This document shows positions 45,906 to 56,742 of a DNA stretch of 64,000 bases, in pieces. The notes under the pieces were generated by a model, which saw only the letters and a list, made by a program, of their open reading frames with translations, made no database searches and was not told the origin of the DNA. The translations under genes were made by a program, and so were the position numbers. The stretch comes from Heligmosomoides polygyrus polygyrus (lineage: Eukaryota; Nematoda; Chromadorea; Rhabditida; Heligmosomidae). Positions within the stretch are counted from its first letter, which is position 1; each line of letters begins with the position of its first letter. The DNA is taken from assembly GCA_947396885.1 (NCBI GenBank), contig OX377206.1, forward strand, positions 5,160,658 through 5,224,657, read 5' to 3'.

Positions 45906-46690
45906 ATTGATAAAATTAATCAATATCCTATTGTTCAGTACATCGATACAGCTGGTTTGCCGCGAAGTCGCTCCATTGACGAACATATTCCAATTGTACC
46001 GTTTCGTACTCGCCGCCGTGATTTTGGAGTCTTGCTGAACTGTGTCTGAAACACTGCATATTATGAAAAAGATCGTACCAAAAATAATGTCTGTTTGTAT
46101 TTTAGCGGCATATTCTTCGTTTTTGTTGATTGCACAAAAGTCGACTTGGAGAATCAGCTCGAAATTTGGACGATCATGTAACGCAGGAGTTCATCCACTT
46201 CTGCTGAATAGGTTTTTTTGTAAGCTGGTACAGATCACACGCACAGTTATGATTTTTCCCCCAAGTAATAAACCGCTATCTGATTTGTTCTAAACAAGGT
46301 CCTAAAATTCACTAATAAAAGGCAGTTAATGAGAGGGATGTATAACATCGCTTCCTGTTTCACTGTAGCCAATTCATCATCCGCCATAGGTATCTAACTG
46401 TTGTTCACCATTGAGAGTAACCTGCGAAATCTTCCACGTTCGTGTTTCGACACTCTGATCTACGGGCAGTCGGCGCCAACAAGCGTGCTCCAAATGCCAC
46501 TCACGTCGACAACGCATTTCGTAAGGACGGCACACCGACAGACTCAGCCAGAGGATCATTCTTCGTCAGATCGTTGCCATTGAGAGTGAGTCCATCGTTT
46601 TATTTGATTGCCCGGAGTTGGCCATATGAATCCTCTTGAACCACTTTTGGAGTTTCCTTGAATTAGTAGGAAACTGATATCATTGAGGAG
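45905..46690. repeat. segment duplicated at 62,110-62,830
   Basis: Shared words: AAAAATAATGT, TTCG-TTTTTGTTGATTGCACA, GAAATTTGGACGA, CACTCTGATCTACGGGCAG, AAGGACGGCACACCGACAGA. Together with the RTE pieces this makes a duplicated block of about 2 kb (43.8-46.7 and 61.4-62.8 kb, apart from the CR1). Confidence 0.65.
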
Positions 46691-47044
46691 CAAAAAATGA
46701 ATCATAGTTGAAGTCCGAAAACGTATGGGAATAGAGAATAAGATCCGGGCTCAGCCCTTTCACTTTTTTGGACAAATTTTCAGCACGTCTGGGGAAAAAA
46801 TCGACTCGCTCCCGCGTATAGGATTCATTCCCTTCTGCATTCCCAACATTCAAAACGTCAAGACTTTCTTGTACTGCTCCTGCCTCATACGAAAATAGGA
46901 TACCATAGGATACCTCAACTTCAAGCATTTCACAGAACATTGGACACCAAACCTGTTGCGAAATTTTCAAAAGGCCCAATAGGTATGGAGCCAGCCAAAA
47001 ATTTTTATATCACCTGCGCCACAAATGCATATAGAATTACTCCC

Positions 47045-47165
47045 CTGGACATTGGAGAACGTTTTCGTCACGTCGTCTGAATCCCTAGGCACGTTGGAAG
47101 ACGTCTTCGTCACGTGTTTTGAACCCCCAGGCACATAGAGCGACGTTTTCGGCACGTGTCTGACG
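47045..47165 (-). repeat. 42-bp tandem repeat, second locus
   Basis: About three units; the minus strand reads VPKTSLYVPGGSKHV, TKTSSNVPRDSDDV, TKTFSNVQ. Related to 21,185-21,370. Confidence 0.45.
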
Positions 47166-47499
47166 CCTCAGTACGCTTAGGTTCTATCAAGAAGCGAAGC
47201 AACCGTTGTGGTTGAATATCAGGATACTGTGGTGATCGATGGCGTGTTTACACCGTTACACCGCACGCGCTTAATCCAACGCCCAAGCTTACTGTAACAT
47301 CGCGGCCGGATGGCGCGCTAAACATTCCTGTGCAGTCGATAGTTAATCTCGACCTCCTAAGCTTCTTGTTCTCGCTTTTGGTTCGTTCCTTGGCTCAACT
47401 GAATGGAAACAAGGATGCCCATTCTTTTCAAAAAGATGAGCGTTCGCGGCGGCCGCCGTCTCGGGTGCGGTGACCACCCGTACATAGAGACCGCTCCTG

Positions 47500-48085
47500 C
47501 GGCACCACTGCGCCCTCAGAAGTGTGCCCACTCCCCCCTCCCCCCTCACTGTGACTACGCCCCTCCGCGGTATGCTTCAGGAGGGGCGGTCTTTATGTAC
47601 GAATGGTTGCCGCGCCCGTGACGACGACTGCCGCGTGCGCGATGATCTCCGCTGCAGTCGTGTGAGCTGTGCCTCATGACCTGCTTCAGACTCTAGGTTT
47701 GAGTCGTTGATATCCCTTTTGTTGTTGCAGGAGCTGCGAGAAAACATGCTCTGGTTCAGAAATTGAGTTCGAGTTATAAAACTAAACAACGTTCTAATGC
47801 TCGATTTTATATGATGATTCTTCAGGAAAAGCTGAAGATATGACACACTATCGCAGTGAAACTGAGTTTGTATACACTTTCTAACACTTGACGTGCAAGT
47901 TTTGATGCAGGTCTAGACACTACTGGAAGCTGAAGTCACCCATTTGCGACGTCTTCTGCCGCGCTAGCCGCGCGAGTCGCCGCGTCCGCGGCGACCATTC
48001 GTACTAATGTCCCGCAGCCATGCTTCAGCGTGGCTGCCGCACCGCCGCTGTGGAGTGTATGCGCGGCTTGAGGTAACGACAAGAG
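47500..48085. mobile_element. GC-rich element split by the Mutator-like MITE
   Basis: 47,505-47,580 and 48,020-48,080, when joined, match 52,330-52,465 (CACTGCGGC, GTGACT-CGCCCCTCC, CGTGGCTGCCGCA, GGAGTGT). The intact relative at 52.4 kb therefore shows the pre-insertion state. Confidence 0.65.
47581..48019. mobile_element. Mutator-like MITE, copy 2 (9-bp target duplication)
   Basis: ATGCTTCAG flanks it at 47,572-47,580 and 48,020-48,028. Ends are GAGGGGCGGTCTTTATGTAC and GGCTGCGGGACATTAGTACG (reverse complement). The empty site, a single ATGCTTCAG in the same context, is at about 52,419-52,427. Compared with copy 1 it has about 80 bp more, ending TTGTTGTTGCAG before GAGCTGCGAGAAAACATG; the rest of the interior (ATGCTCTGGTTCAGAAATTG, ACTAAACAACGTTCTAATGC) is shared. 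Confidence 0.85.
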
Positions 48086-48178
48086 CACTGAGCTAACATA
48101 TGACGGGAAGTTGAGAGAGGCTAGACGACCATACGACTTTCTCACGCTCGCTCCTGACGCGAGCGAGCCGGCGTGGGA

Positions 48179-48312
48179 AAGCGCGTAGTGACTGTGCGGT
48201 AGTCGGGAGGCGCAGAGAAAATCGATGTGGTCGTTCGCGCCCGCTCTTGGGCGCTAACGATCACATCGATTTGCTCTGCGCCTCCTGACTCCTGCACAGT
48301 CACTACGCGCTC
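48179..48312. repeat. near-perfect palindrome, about 60-bp arms
   Basis: GCGCGTAGTGACTGTGC, GGAGGCGCAGAG and ATCGATGTG are mirrored by CACATCGAT, CTCTGCGCCTCC and GCACAGTCACTACGCGC around CGCCCGCTCTTGGGCG. Probably another foldback MITE, lying just upstream of the BTBD9-like gene. Confidence 0.65.
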
Positions 48313-48522
48313 CAGCCAGTAGGTTGTCAGGCCGACCATCAGGAGTCTGTTTATAGTCGACGATGGGGCTACGGCATCGACTGGTGCCCTGGGCAAAACG
48401 TGCGCACCGACTTCGGCGGGGCTTCCACCATCTCTCGATTCTTATACCTTCCATGCACTTGCGAGTTAGCTACTATGACTAGACCCAGGGCGGGATTATA
48501 CTTCCGTCATTCTGTTGAGTCC

Positions 48523-51500
48523 ATGGAGTTGGGAAGCCATGTTGATCCTTTCAAAGAAATGGGGAAGAATTACTGTTTGACACTTGCAGAAATGAGCGGA
48601 GCTGTTCCAACGTCTAGAGGACAACCTGGAGAGGACAAAGGCTCAGGTATGAGATGAGCTAGTGAAATTATCAAAGAGAAGTAGACTGTCCGGGCTGATT
48701 CTCTATGCATTTAGACGACTCTTGTCTTATCGACGACTCGAGAGAAGACATGGATGCGCTGTTCCTGAATCCCGAATTTTCTGACGTGACCTTCGTGGTT
48801 GGAGGCGAACGAATCCATGCAAACATAAATGTCCTTGCTGCCCGCTGCGGATACTTCAGGCAAGGGAACGTTTCTCTATTACTTTGTGGTGTATTCCCTA
48901 AATGTCGCGTACGCTGCGCAGTGCTGTGAAGTTTGATAGACTGAGGGATAACTCCAAGGCAGAAATTCGGGTCGAAGGGACAAGCGCTCTCGCCTTCCGT
49001 GCACTACTGAAGTGAGCATGGTGCTTCTACCCAACGAAGTGTGTTCGTTACCGTGCTCCTTACCTTTTTGCTCAGGTATATCTACACCTCTAAAATCGAA
49101 TTGTCGACTTTCGAGGTTGAAGGAATCCTGGCGATTCTTCTGCTCGCTCACGAATACGGAGTGGTCGAAATTCAACGTCTTATAGTCGAATATCTTAAGG
49201 TAACTGTAACGCTTTCCTGGAAGCAATGGGCATGGGACAAGCCACGGATTATGAAGGGAGTGTCCTACATATTCACGGCAGCGGGCAAATATAAAAGATT
49301 CCAGCGCATTAACACGACTAAAACCAGGCATAAATATTGGGTTAACCGCTTCTTCAGTGGGGTTCTATGTAGTTAGAAAATGACTCTAGATGTTCTTGAA
49401 GCTCATCTACGCGAGGTAAGGCAGATTTCAAACGCTGGTCTGCTCTGTGCTCTCCTCAGCAACAGATCAGCCTTACCAAAAATCGGAATCAGCTTGAGAC
49501 AGGCGCCGTTAGTGCGACATCATCGATCGAGTTTCCACGTAGACGCCGAAAATCCACGCGTGCGGCGTGCAAGTCTGCTCCGATGTCATTTTCGCACTCT
49601 AATGCACAAGCATGGGTCAGTTGTTCCCACAGCTTACTGTAGCGTTTTTCACGGACTACGAAATTCCATGGGGTACGGTGCGTAACATTAGGGACGAACT
49701 AGTCAGGGGCCATATGCTCGTGTTCCCCAATGGGGGAAATTCAATCAATATCAGCATATCTTATCACGCCCCAATCCCCCATCGGGGGAGACTCGGGGTA
49801 GACGAGCATACGGCCCCAGGGTGACGCAATCTGTCCGACTTCGTCTAGAGGGCGTTAATAAAGTCACTCACATATCACTCATTCTTTTTCTAATATGTGA
49901 ATTTGTGGTCTAAGGACACGGGTCAACCAGACGAGCGGAAAGGCGAGAGCGCAGAGAAACAGACACTCGGGCTGCGATCCGACGGCTGCCGGCCGAGTGA
50001 GCTGACTCAGCGCACGGGTGAGGGTACCCTCTCGTCGCCTGCTTCCTCATAACCGCTAGCGGTCGCGGAGGCGCACAGTGCAAGAAGACTGAACTTCAGG
50101 GAGGAGAATTGCAACCTTCGCAGCTTACAGACTTCCTAAAGGTTACGAAACAGTCGTCTGGAAGCTGCTACGTTTTGGGTGGAACGACAGACATCAATTA
50201 GTGAAGGTACGGAGGTCTGACAAAACTGGATTTGTAAAAAGAAATTGGTGGAGACAACTTTGGGTGGCCAACGGGGTTGGGTGGGTCATGCTTACATAAT
50301 GGCAAGGTTTTCATGGAAGCACATGCCAGTGGAAGACAGGAAGCCACAAACTTAAGTGGCTCATCCTTGTGGTATTCTATTATTCGTCTTCCTTGGGCAG
50401 AACATTTGCGTTTATGAACAGATGACAATCCTTGAGGCCGATCTCTGACCCTTAAGTTTCCTTTTTTCTAGAAGCCTTAGGTCTGTTTCTTTTTACAAAC
50501 GATAGTGATGGAGTATACTCATTTGCAGACGGCAAGAAGCCATGAATCTTAGGTTAAAACTTCTGAAAAAGGCCATCGATTTGAGATAGAAACCAATCTG
50601 TGTTCACACAGCACTGCAGTAACTGATCTCCGAAGCGTTCTGAAGCCAGGTTTTAAGAAGTAACTCGCTTGAAATCCTATTGGTCTACACAACAAAAGCG
50701 ATATAACCTATTCCAAGCCGCTCAGTACTTTGCGTGTGACCTTGTATAACCAATCAAACACACCACTGTGACGTTCTGGAAAGTACACGGCGCGCCCCAA
50801 ACTCGCGACACAGCAGGAATCGGATCTCACCTTTGAGCCGGAACACTGGTTGCGAGTACTATGACCAATGTCCTTGTCGTGATATTAGTTAAAAAAGTCG
50901 AAAAGGTAGGCCAAGACTATCCCATCGCATCAACGTTCCTAATAAGAGGTCGCCTAACCGACATCGTTCGTATACGAAATAATGGTTTATGAAGTCCTCG
51001 AGCTACCCTATCTCGCCTGAGGTAGAGAAGCTCGGTGGTGCACCATTGTCTGGACTGTAGCGCAATGGTGGAGAGATGCAGCGAGGCAGGAGAGCGGGAT
51101 CTCTAATCGAGAGGGCGCCGACGGCACGACGAAACCGCCGAGACATGAGTCATGGTTGACCCGTACCCTGTAACCATCCTGAATCAGTTCTTCGCGTACC
51201 ATACAAGGTCCTTAACGCATAGTTTATATCTGCGCCGCCACGCAGCACGGCACCATGATCGACACAGACGTCGATTTTCGCACCGCTCGGTAGCGCCGCA
51301 TGACATTTATTCCTCATCACAGTTAGAGGTCGTTTAGTGTGCGCGGGATGCGCGACGCGATGCATGTGTAGTGGCCAAATGGATCGAGCGACGCGATCAA
51401 TCGATTCGGCCACTACACATGGCATCGCATCGCACACCACGCGAACACTAGGCGACCCCTTATACACCTTATTTGACGAATTTTTTGAAAAAAGTTTTAG

Positions 51501-53904
51501 AAAACCTAAAATAGATAGAAGCGAGAATAAGTTTGGACCTCTGATATGGTGCAAGTACAAAAGTGCCACAAACTATTAGTGTTTGGTTTTTTAGTCGGCG
51601 CAGACGTGTTTTTAGTTACAGATTCTAACTTTTGAGTGACGCCGATGTAAAAGTTTCGGAATTCCCTGCTCTTCCCTGTATCCGACTCCAAATGTAAACT
51701 GAATAGATAGCTAAAAATTCAGAAGAAGCTGGACATCAAGAAGGTCCTCATCATTCTTCGGGAGTCAATGTTACTATACGATGACTTGACGGAAAGTTGT
51801 ATGCAGCTTGTTGATCAACGTGCTTCAGAAGTCCTTACTTCTCGGGTACATTTTTGCAAAACCTACGTGAAATTCTGCTATATTTTATAAAGCCGGTATT
51901 TATACTTCAGTCGTAGCGCATCGTAGCGTTGAGAAGGCTACCAGTCAATCGATCGTCTGAGCCGTCCTGTCGATACTATTTACCAGCACTCACAGGTGGA
52001 GTGGCGTTTTAACCCCTTTCGCGACGCAGGCCGGAAAAAATGTCTCCATCTCCACTATTTCGAAGGGCAGCCACTATAGAATCTCGAGCAAGTCCAGAGG
52101 TTGGGGGGAGGGGGGTGGGAAGGGGGGGGGGGAGCGGCGGACCAGGGGCCGGTTTCATCAACGCTTAAGGCCCCCATAAGCCGCGTGCACACTTTGCAGC
52201 GGGCAGCGGGCAGTGGAATGTGGGCGGAGCTGGTATCGCAAACAACTTCACTTTTACACTGCACCGCGGGGCACGCAGCGACAGTGAGATATGCCCGGGT
52301 CATTCCTCGCTGCCACTGCCGCTGCGGCCGCTACCGGCAGTACTGCGGCAGCGGAAGTGTGCACACCCCCTCACTGCGGCCTTCGCTGCCGCAGTGTGAC
52401 TCCGCCCCTCCACGCTATGCTTCAGCGTGGCTGCCGCAGCGGAGTGTGCACGCGGCTACACACTTCTGCGGCAACGCCGCGGCCCTATCCTTAACCATCG
52501 GTCAGGGACGCAGAGCTCGCAGCCGGCGGCGCCGCTGATTTCGCGCCGGTTCGGCACCGACGGAGACTTCCTCCGCTATAGCCTTCCGTGGCGGAGAGCT
52601 TCCAGGAGCTTACGGAAGGCGGAAAGGCGAGTAGCAGCCGTAGGTCCCGGCTAGAAACCTGGTCGCTCCATGTTTCTGCCGCTGGCCACTGGCAAAACGC
52701 GGGATCGGCGTGACTCACCGTTTTCGTCGTCCGTTGCCCGCCGCTCGCTGCAAAAGCATGTGGGGCCTTTACACCTGCGGGTATGCGAGGTATAGGTTGT
52801 AGACGTACCCATGATGAGGCATTCATGATAAACCTTACCTACCCCATTATGAGTATATCAGTGGGTAGAGAATACTCTACAATCGTCGTGGGTGTATTCG
52901 CATTCCCACGAAGATTCCGCACCCCATTGACGAAATGATGCTCCACTGAGATTAGCTGTTCTCGCCGTTGGATTAGTTCTCCCATTCCCGCAATTCTTCT
53001 CATGAATACGAATCGTACCCGCTTACGGTATCTCTAGCTATACCCACTGCCGGCCTCAGGGGACAAGAGGTAAAACTTCCCCCGCTTTCACAACGCTAAT
53101 CCGACCGGCGACTGAAGTATAAATCCTGATCAATGTCGCACGTTTTTCGAGAGAACCAATTCAGGATTTTCTGACGCTGAATCAGGAGTTATGAAAATGG
53201 TTATGAAAATGTTGAGAAGGAACACATTCTCAGCAGCTGAGATCGACATCTTCAAGGCAGTGTCTGAATGGATTCGTGCGCAGACGTGGACGGAGGTAAC
53301 CGTGCTCATTGCTACTGATCGGTCCAGGAAACAATCTAGCTTTCTTTAGGGATCTACTGTGAAGGCGCTCGTTGAAAGGCTAATATTGGAGAAGTGCCTT
53401 CGCCTCGATCTCATTAGCTCAAAGGAGCTGCTGTGCACAGTCTCAGGCTCAGAGATTTTCGCAGCGAACTCTGACACACTTGACAGATTCATTATAGACG
53501 CACTCAGGAGCAAGTACCAAGACACCGTTGCAGATATGCGTGGAACCGTGGGTGAGTTAGTGCCGAGTAGGATTCTGGGTCATCTCTGCCCCTGATATTG
53601 TCTTTGCATGCTTAACCAAAGCGTAGTCACTCTTGAACTAGGAGCTGTCATAGTCGAAGGAGAAAACAGGGATGCGCTGCTGAAAAATGTCCAAGGTTTG
53701 GTTGAAAGTACTCCGTTTCGCCAATATGACAAGATCTGTTGCCTTTAAGAGAACCGATTCGATGAAGCTCCCCCTCTAACACGACATAGAATTGGTCAGC
53801 AAGAGGGAATCGTCGTGCAACTCGGCCAACCATATAGGATAAACTGCGTCAGGCTCAGGGTAGACGGCTGCAATGTAGGGACCATTTGCAGCTATAAAGT
53901 CGAG
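48523..53904 (+). CDS. hpo-9: BTBD9-like protein (BTB, BACK-like, F5/8C-like); 3' end not found
   Basis: Exons: 48,523-48,646 (MELGSHVDPFKEMGKNYC), 48,715-48,859 (BTB: NPEFSDVTFVVGGERIHANI), 48,922-49,011, 49,076-49,199 (LLLAHEYGVVEIQRLIVEYL), a missing middle, 53,165-53,295 (NTFSAAEIDIFKAVSEWIRA, BACK-like), 53,350-53,551, 53,627-53,695, and 53,750-53,904 (GIVVQLGQPYRINCVRLRVD, start of an F5/8 type C-like domain). Phases agree across the listed introns. BTBD9 family proteins are BTB adaptors, with a second F5/8C domain that should lie downstream but was not found. The intron at 48,860 starts GC rather than GT. One base is lacking near 53,190, next to a tandem duplication of GTTATGAAAATG. 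hpo-9 is the name of the C. elegans relative as I recall it. A short candidate exon (MTLDVLEAHLRE, 49,380-49,415) is uncertain. Confidence 0.8.
49703..49821. mobile_element. foldback MITE in a BTBD9-like intron
   Basis: GGGGCCATATGCTCGTG and GGGGCCGTATGCTCGTC are inverted ends, and TTCCCCAATGGGGGAA / CCCCCATCGGGGG pairs internally. AT-rich centre. Confidence 0.6.
49830..51205. other. intron of BTBD9-like gene, nothing recognised
   Basis: No repeat family member or exon identified; expected BACK-domain exons of the gene may be hidden here. Confidence 0.3.
51215..51322. mobile_element. partial MITE related to 33,182
   Basis: GTTTATATCTGCGCCGCCAC, GCACGGCACCATGATCG and GACGTCGATTTTCGC follow the order of the 33,182-33,316 element; the right end is degraded. 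Confidence 0.5.
51325..51460. mobile_element. Harbinger-like foldback MITE
   Basis: GAGGTCGTTTAGTGTGCGCG and GGGGTCGCCTAGTGTTCGCG are inverted ends with TTA on both sides; core TGTAGTGGCCAAATGGATCG / CGATTCGGCCACTACA. Confidence 0.7.
51985..52145. repeat. repeat shared with 3,470-3,640
   Basis: GTGGAGTGGCGTT, TCTCCATCTCCA, GGCAGCCACT and a G-rich end, in the same order as near 3.5 kb. Confidence 0.5.
52170..52520. mobile_element. GC-rich element; intact relative of the host at 47.5-48.1 kb
   Basis: Built from GCAGCG/CGCTGC words: AGCCGCGTGCACACTTTGCA at the left and GGAGTGTGCACGCGGCT at the right are inverted. The site CACGCTATGCTTCAGCGTGG at 52,413-52,432 is the empty form of the Mutator-like MITE target. 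Confidence 0.65.
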
Positions 53905-54078
53905 GTAAGTAAATCCTTTGGTTACGTTGGGAGGTGAAGGTCCCGTGGAGAGTTTAGAACTTGCCAGCAGTTAGGGAAGAGAGAAACTCTGGAAATTTGT
54001 TCAATTTCTGAGACCGCGCTTCGTGACACCGACGACGTTTTCTTGACGTTTTCTTGTCGCAAGGTGTGCTGTGAGTGC

Positions 54079-54399
54079 TTAACAGTTATTTGCCTGTTCA
54101 AGTTTCTCCCACTCAGTTTCGCCTTTCGCCAAATTTTTGAAGTATTCAGGAACCTTTTATAGATAACATATTCGTACATGTAAAAGGCTGACTTATAGCC
54201 ACATACACCATTACAGCCGTGATAGTGCGTTACGAATGTAATATGTAGCGCAATATCACGGCTATAATGGTGTATGTGGGCTATAGGTCAGCCTTTACAT
54301 GCATGAATATGTTATCCATAAAAGGTTCCTGAATTCTTCAAAAATTTGGCGAAACGCGAAACTGAGTGGGAGAAACTTGAACAGGCTAATAGTTGTTAA
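54079..54399. mobile_element. large hairpin MITE, about 150-bp arms, TTAA at both ends
   Basis: The left arm (CAGTTATTTGCCTGTTCAAG, GTTTCTCCCACTCAGTTTCG, GGCTGACTTATAGCC) is mirrored by the right arm (GGCTATAGGTCAGCC, CGAAACTGAGTGGGAGAAAC, CTTGAACAGGCTAATAGTTG). The arms are over 85% identical by eye and separated by about 15 bp. TTAA edges suggest a piggyBac-like target. Confidence 0.8.
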
Positions 54400-54414
54400 G
54401 GGTGGAGAGCAGGG

Positions 54415-54525
54415 ATGAGCGGATTAACCGTTATCCGGTTTCCGGGTGGTTTTGGCCTATCCGTTTTGTTGTTCGTTATCCGGCGATTTTGGGCCGGATA
54501 ACGAACAACAAATTAGCTGAATCTT
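54415..54525. repeat. CCGGATAACGAAC / GTTATCCG word array
   Basis: ATGAGCGGATTAACCGTTAT, CCGTTTTGTTGTTCGTTATC and CCGGATAACGAACAACAAAT form mirrored words. Preceded by AGCAGGGATGAGCGGA, comparable to the AGGGAT(A/G)GGCGGA edge of the TTTCTG arrays. Confidence 0.5.
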
Positions 54526-54694
54526 AGCTTTGGACGCGGTGATGGGAGGACTTTGTACAGGATCCTTCACGATCGTATGAATGGCCGTCAGAAACAACAG
54601 AAGTACTCAAATCTAGAAGGGTTAATTGAAGTTTCCTCATTTGGGAACTGGCTACATAGTTTTAACGATATCTAACTTTCAACCTTCCATAGGT

Positions 54695-54895
54695 CCCGCT
54701 AAGCCTGCACCATACTTTTATGGGGCCTACTTAGCACAGCATTGTTCAGTCATCTCAAGTCATGTGCTGACCAAGAAGGCATACAAACTGCTGCTAGCAA
54801 TCGTCAAAGGTGGAGAGCCGCATCCTGGGAAGAATTTTTACCGCCAATCTTTCCATGGTATCATTCCTGGTTACACGATTACAGTATGCTCGATT
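54695..54895 (+). CDS. possible exon, unrecognised
   Basis: After a CCTTCCATAG acceptor it reads GPAKPAPYFYGAYLAQHCSV, then KKAYKLLLAIVKGGEPHPGK and NFYRQSFHGIIPGYTITV. The segment FHGIIPGYTI weakly recalls the FHRIIPGFMI core of cyclophilins, but the flanking cyclophilin motifs are absent. I do not assign it. Confidence 0.25.
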
Positions 54896-54999
54896 TGGTT
54901 CAGGCAGTTATGGTATCTTTTTAGCCATATGCTGTCGTGAATTATCGAAAAATACTGCACTACAGCAATGAACGCTAGCAAAAGAAATCGGATTAATCC

Positions 55000-56030
55000 A
55001 AATATTTACATAGAGTAAACAACGTCTCCATTAAAAATTTTAGGGGAGCAATAAACAACTAAACAAACTTATCAACGTGGGTACTGAAGACATGTAGATT
55101 TGTTTTAGTTTGTGAGTTTTTTGTGAAACTTATCTGCAACGTAGGGAACACCTCCGTTTTGGGGCTAGGTCGGATATTCTTTATCTGCTCCAGAAGAGAT
55201 TGATCGGATATTCTTTCTAAGATCCAGAAGGTCTGGATATCATAACTCTTTGAGTGTGTGTTTGCCGTACACAGTTGCTTGCAGTTACTACCCAAAAGTT
55301 AGTATTTTATCCATCCCAGATAATCCCACGTTTAACTATCTTGGATCTTGTGATGCTATCGAGCAGCAACAACAGTAACGGTTCATAGCATGCGTAGGAC
55401 AAGATAGTTATGTGAAGTTTCTTTGACTGGATGTCTCCCGCCTTCTTCTTCTTTCTAGGGACATCGGAAGAATTGCTCTTCCAAGGACTATTCTATTTTT
55501 CAACTGCTCTAATTGAAAAAAGAGTTAAGCGCAGAGTAAGCCGCAGAGTAAGCCTTATTCAGGGTTTGGAGTTTAATTTTTGCAACAAAAAAAGACAACG
55601 AAAAATCTACCTCTGGCCGACATATACGCTACTAATTTCAGAAGCCTTTTTCACTAGGAAGGATACCTTTTTTCTAATTTCTTCTTTTCTTCGTTTCTTC
55701 AGAAGCTCTTCGAATTATGGCCGTTCAAAGACCCTCACCAGGGGCATGCGTAATTACGATTTACGATTTACGACATTTTGGGGCGTTAATCGTAGATTTT
55801 CGTAAATGTGATCTTTGGCCTAACTGCCTGCAAATGAGGCGATGCAGCCCGGGTTGTTCAGATGTCTCTATGCCGTGATACTACTGGGTTCTCCCGGCTC
55901 GCTCTAGCCCTAAGTCTCCTCTCGTTAACTGCTTTCCGCTACATTATATTTACGTTATTTACCATTGGTTAGACCAGCCAAGCCATTTGTGGATTCAGAC
56001 CGGAAAGCTTAGTTTAGCATAGAGATGGTC
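55000..56030. other. no gene recognised
   Basis: A + ORF of 124 codons (55,431-55,805) is Phe/Ser/Arg-rich and contains an internal tandem duplication (AGAGTAAGCC); judged chance. A short palindromic word cluster (ACGATTTACGATTTACGA / TCGTAGATTTTCGTAA) lies at 55,755-55,805. Confidence 0.35.
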
Positions 56031-56674
56031 GTCAGTAACTATGAGGTTTTCCATTTGTTTGTTGCTGTTGTTACTTTCTCGTTTTAAGTTCAGTTTGTGT
56101 TCCAATCGCCACACAGCGCTTCGCGTCATAATGAAATTTCCTAACGTTGATCAAGTCGCGCGGCCTAATCGATATTGGTAAATTTCGTTATGACACGCCG
56201 CGTGGCGAACGGAATATACTCAGGGCCTCAGCTAAAGAAAGGCAGATGACGCTAGCTAGTCTACATCTACGTAATCTCAATGATGAGGCAAGCCCGGCGG
56301 TTTCGTGTGAGCTGCTGTTTGAGTAGCCAATGCCAATAAGAAGGCCCTCAATTTTCAGAAAATTTGTCTAACAGGTTCGGAATAAACTGATTTCCCTGAC
56401 TCAGACAAAAAGGCGCTATGTATTTTCAAGCATTGGTTTCTTCGTTGTGAGACATATGGTTTTGGTTCCATCCTGGTCATAGGGGGAGACCAGGTGACTA
56501 CCTCAAAGGTAACTCTGAATGGCAGAAGAGGTGTGGGCAGAAGCGCTTTTGCCTCAGCATTAGGAGAATGCAAGTATCTGGACGCGAGTCTTGCAAAGAA
56601 CAGCGTTCTAGCCGATTAGCGATTCGGTGCAACGGCTTCCTGCTGTTAAGGCTTCACTTTGTGGCAAGCGCCTC

Positions 56675-56742
56675 CGGCTCATGGCCTAGTGGCAGGGTGG
56701 CGGACTTTTGGGAACGGGGTCGGGGGTTCGTGTCCGATCGTT
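56675..56742 (+). repeat. tRNA-derived SINE-like cassette in R copy 3
   Basis: A box TGGCCTAGTGG at 56,682-56,692 and B box GGTTCGTGTCC at 56,725-56,735; same as 5,210-5,278. Not a foldable tRNA. Confidence 0.5.
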
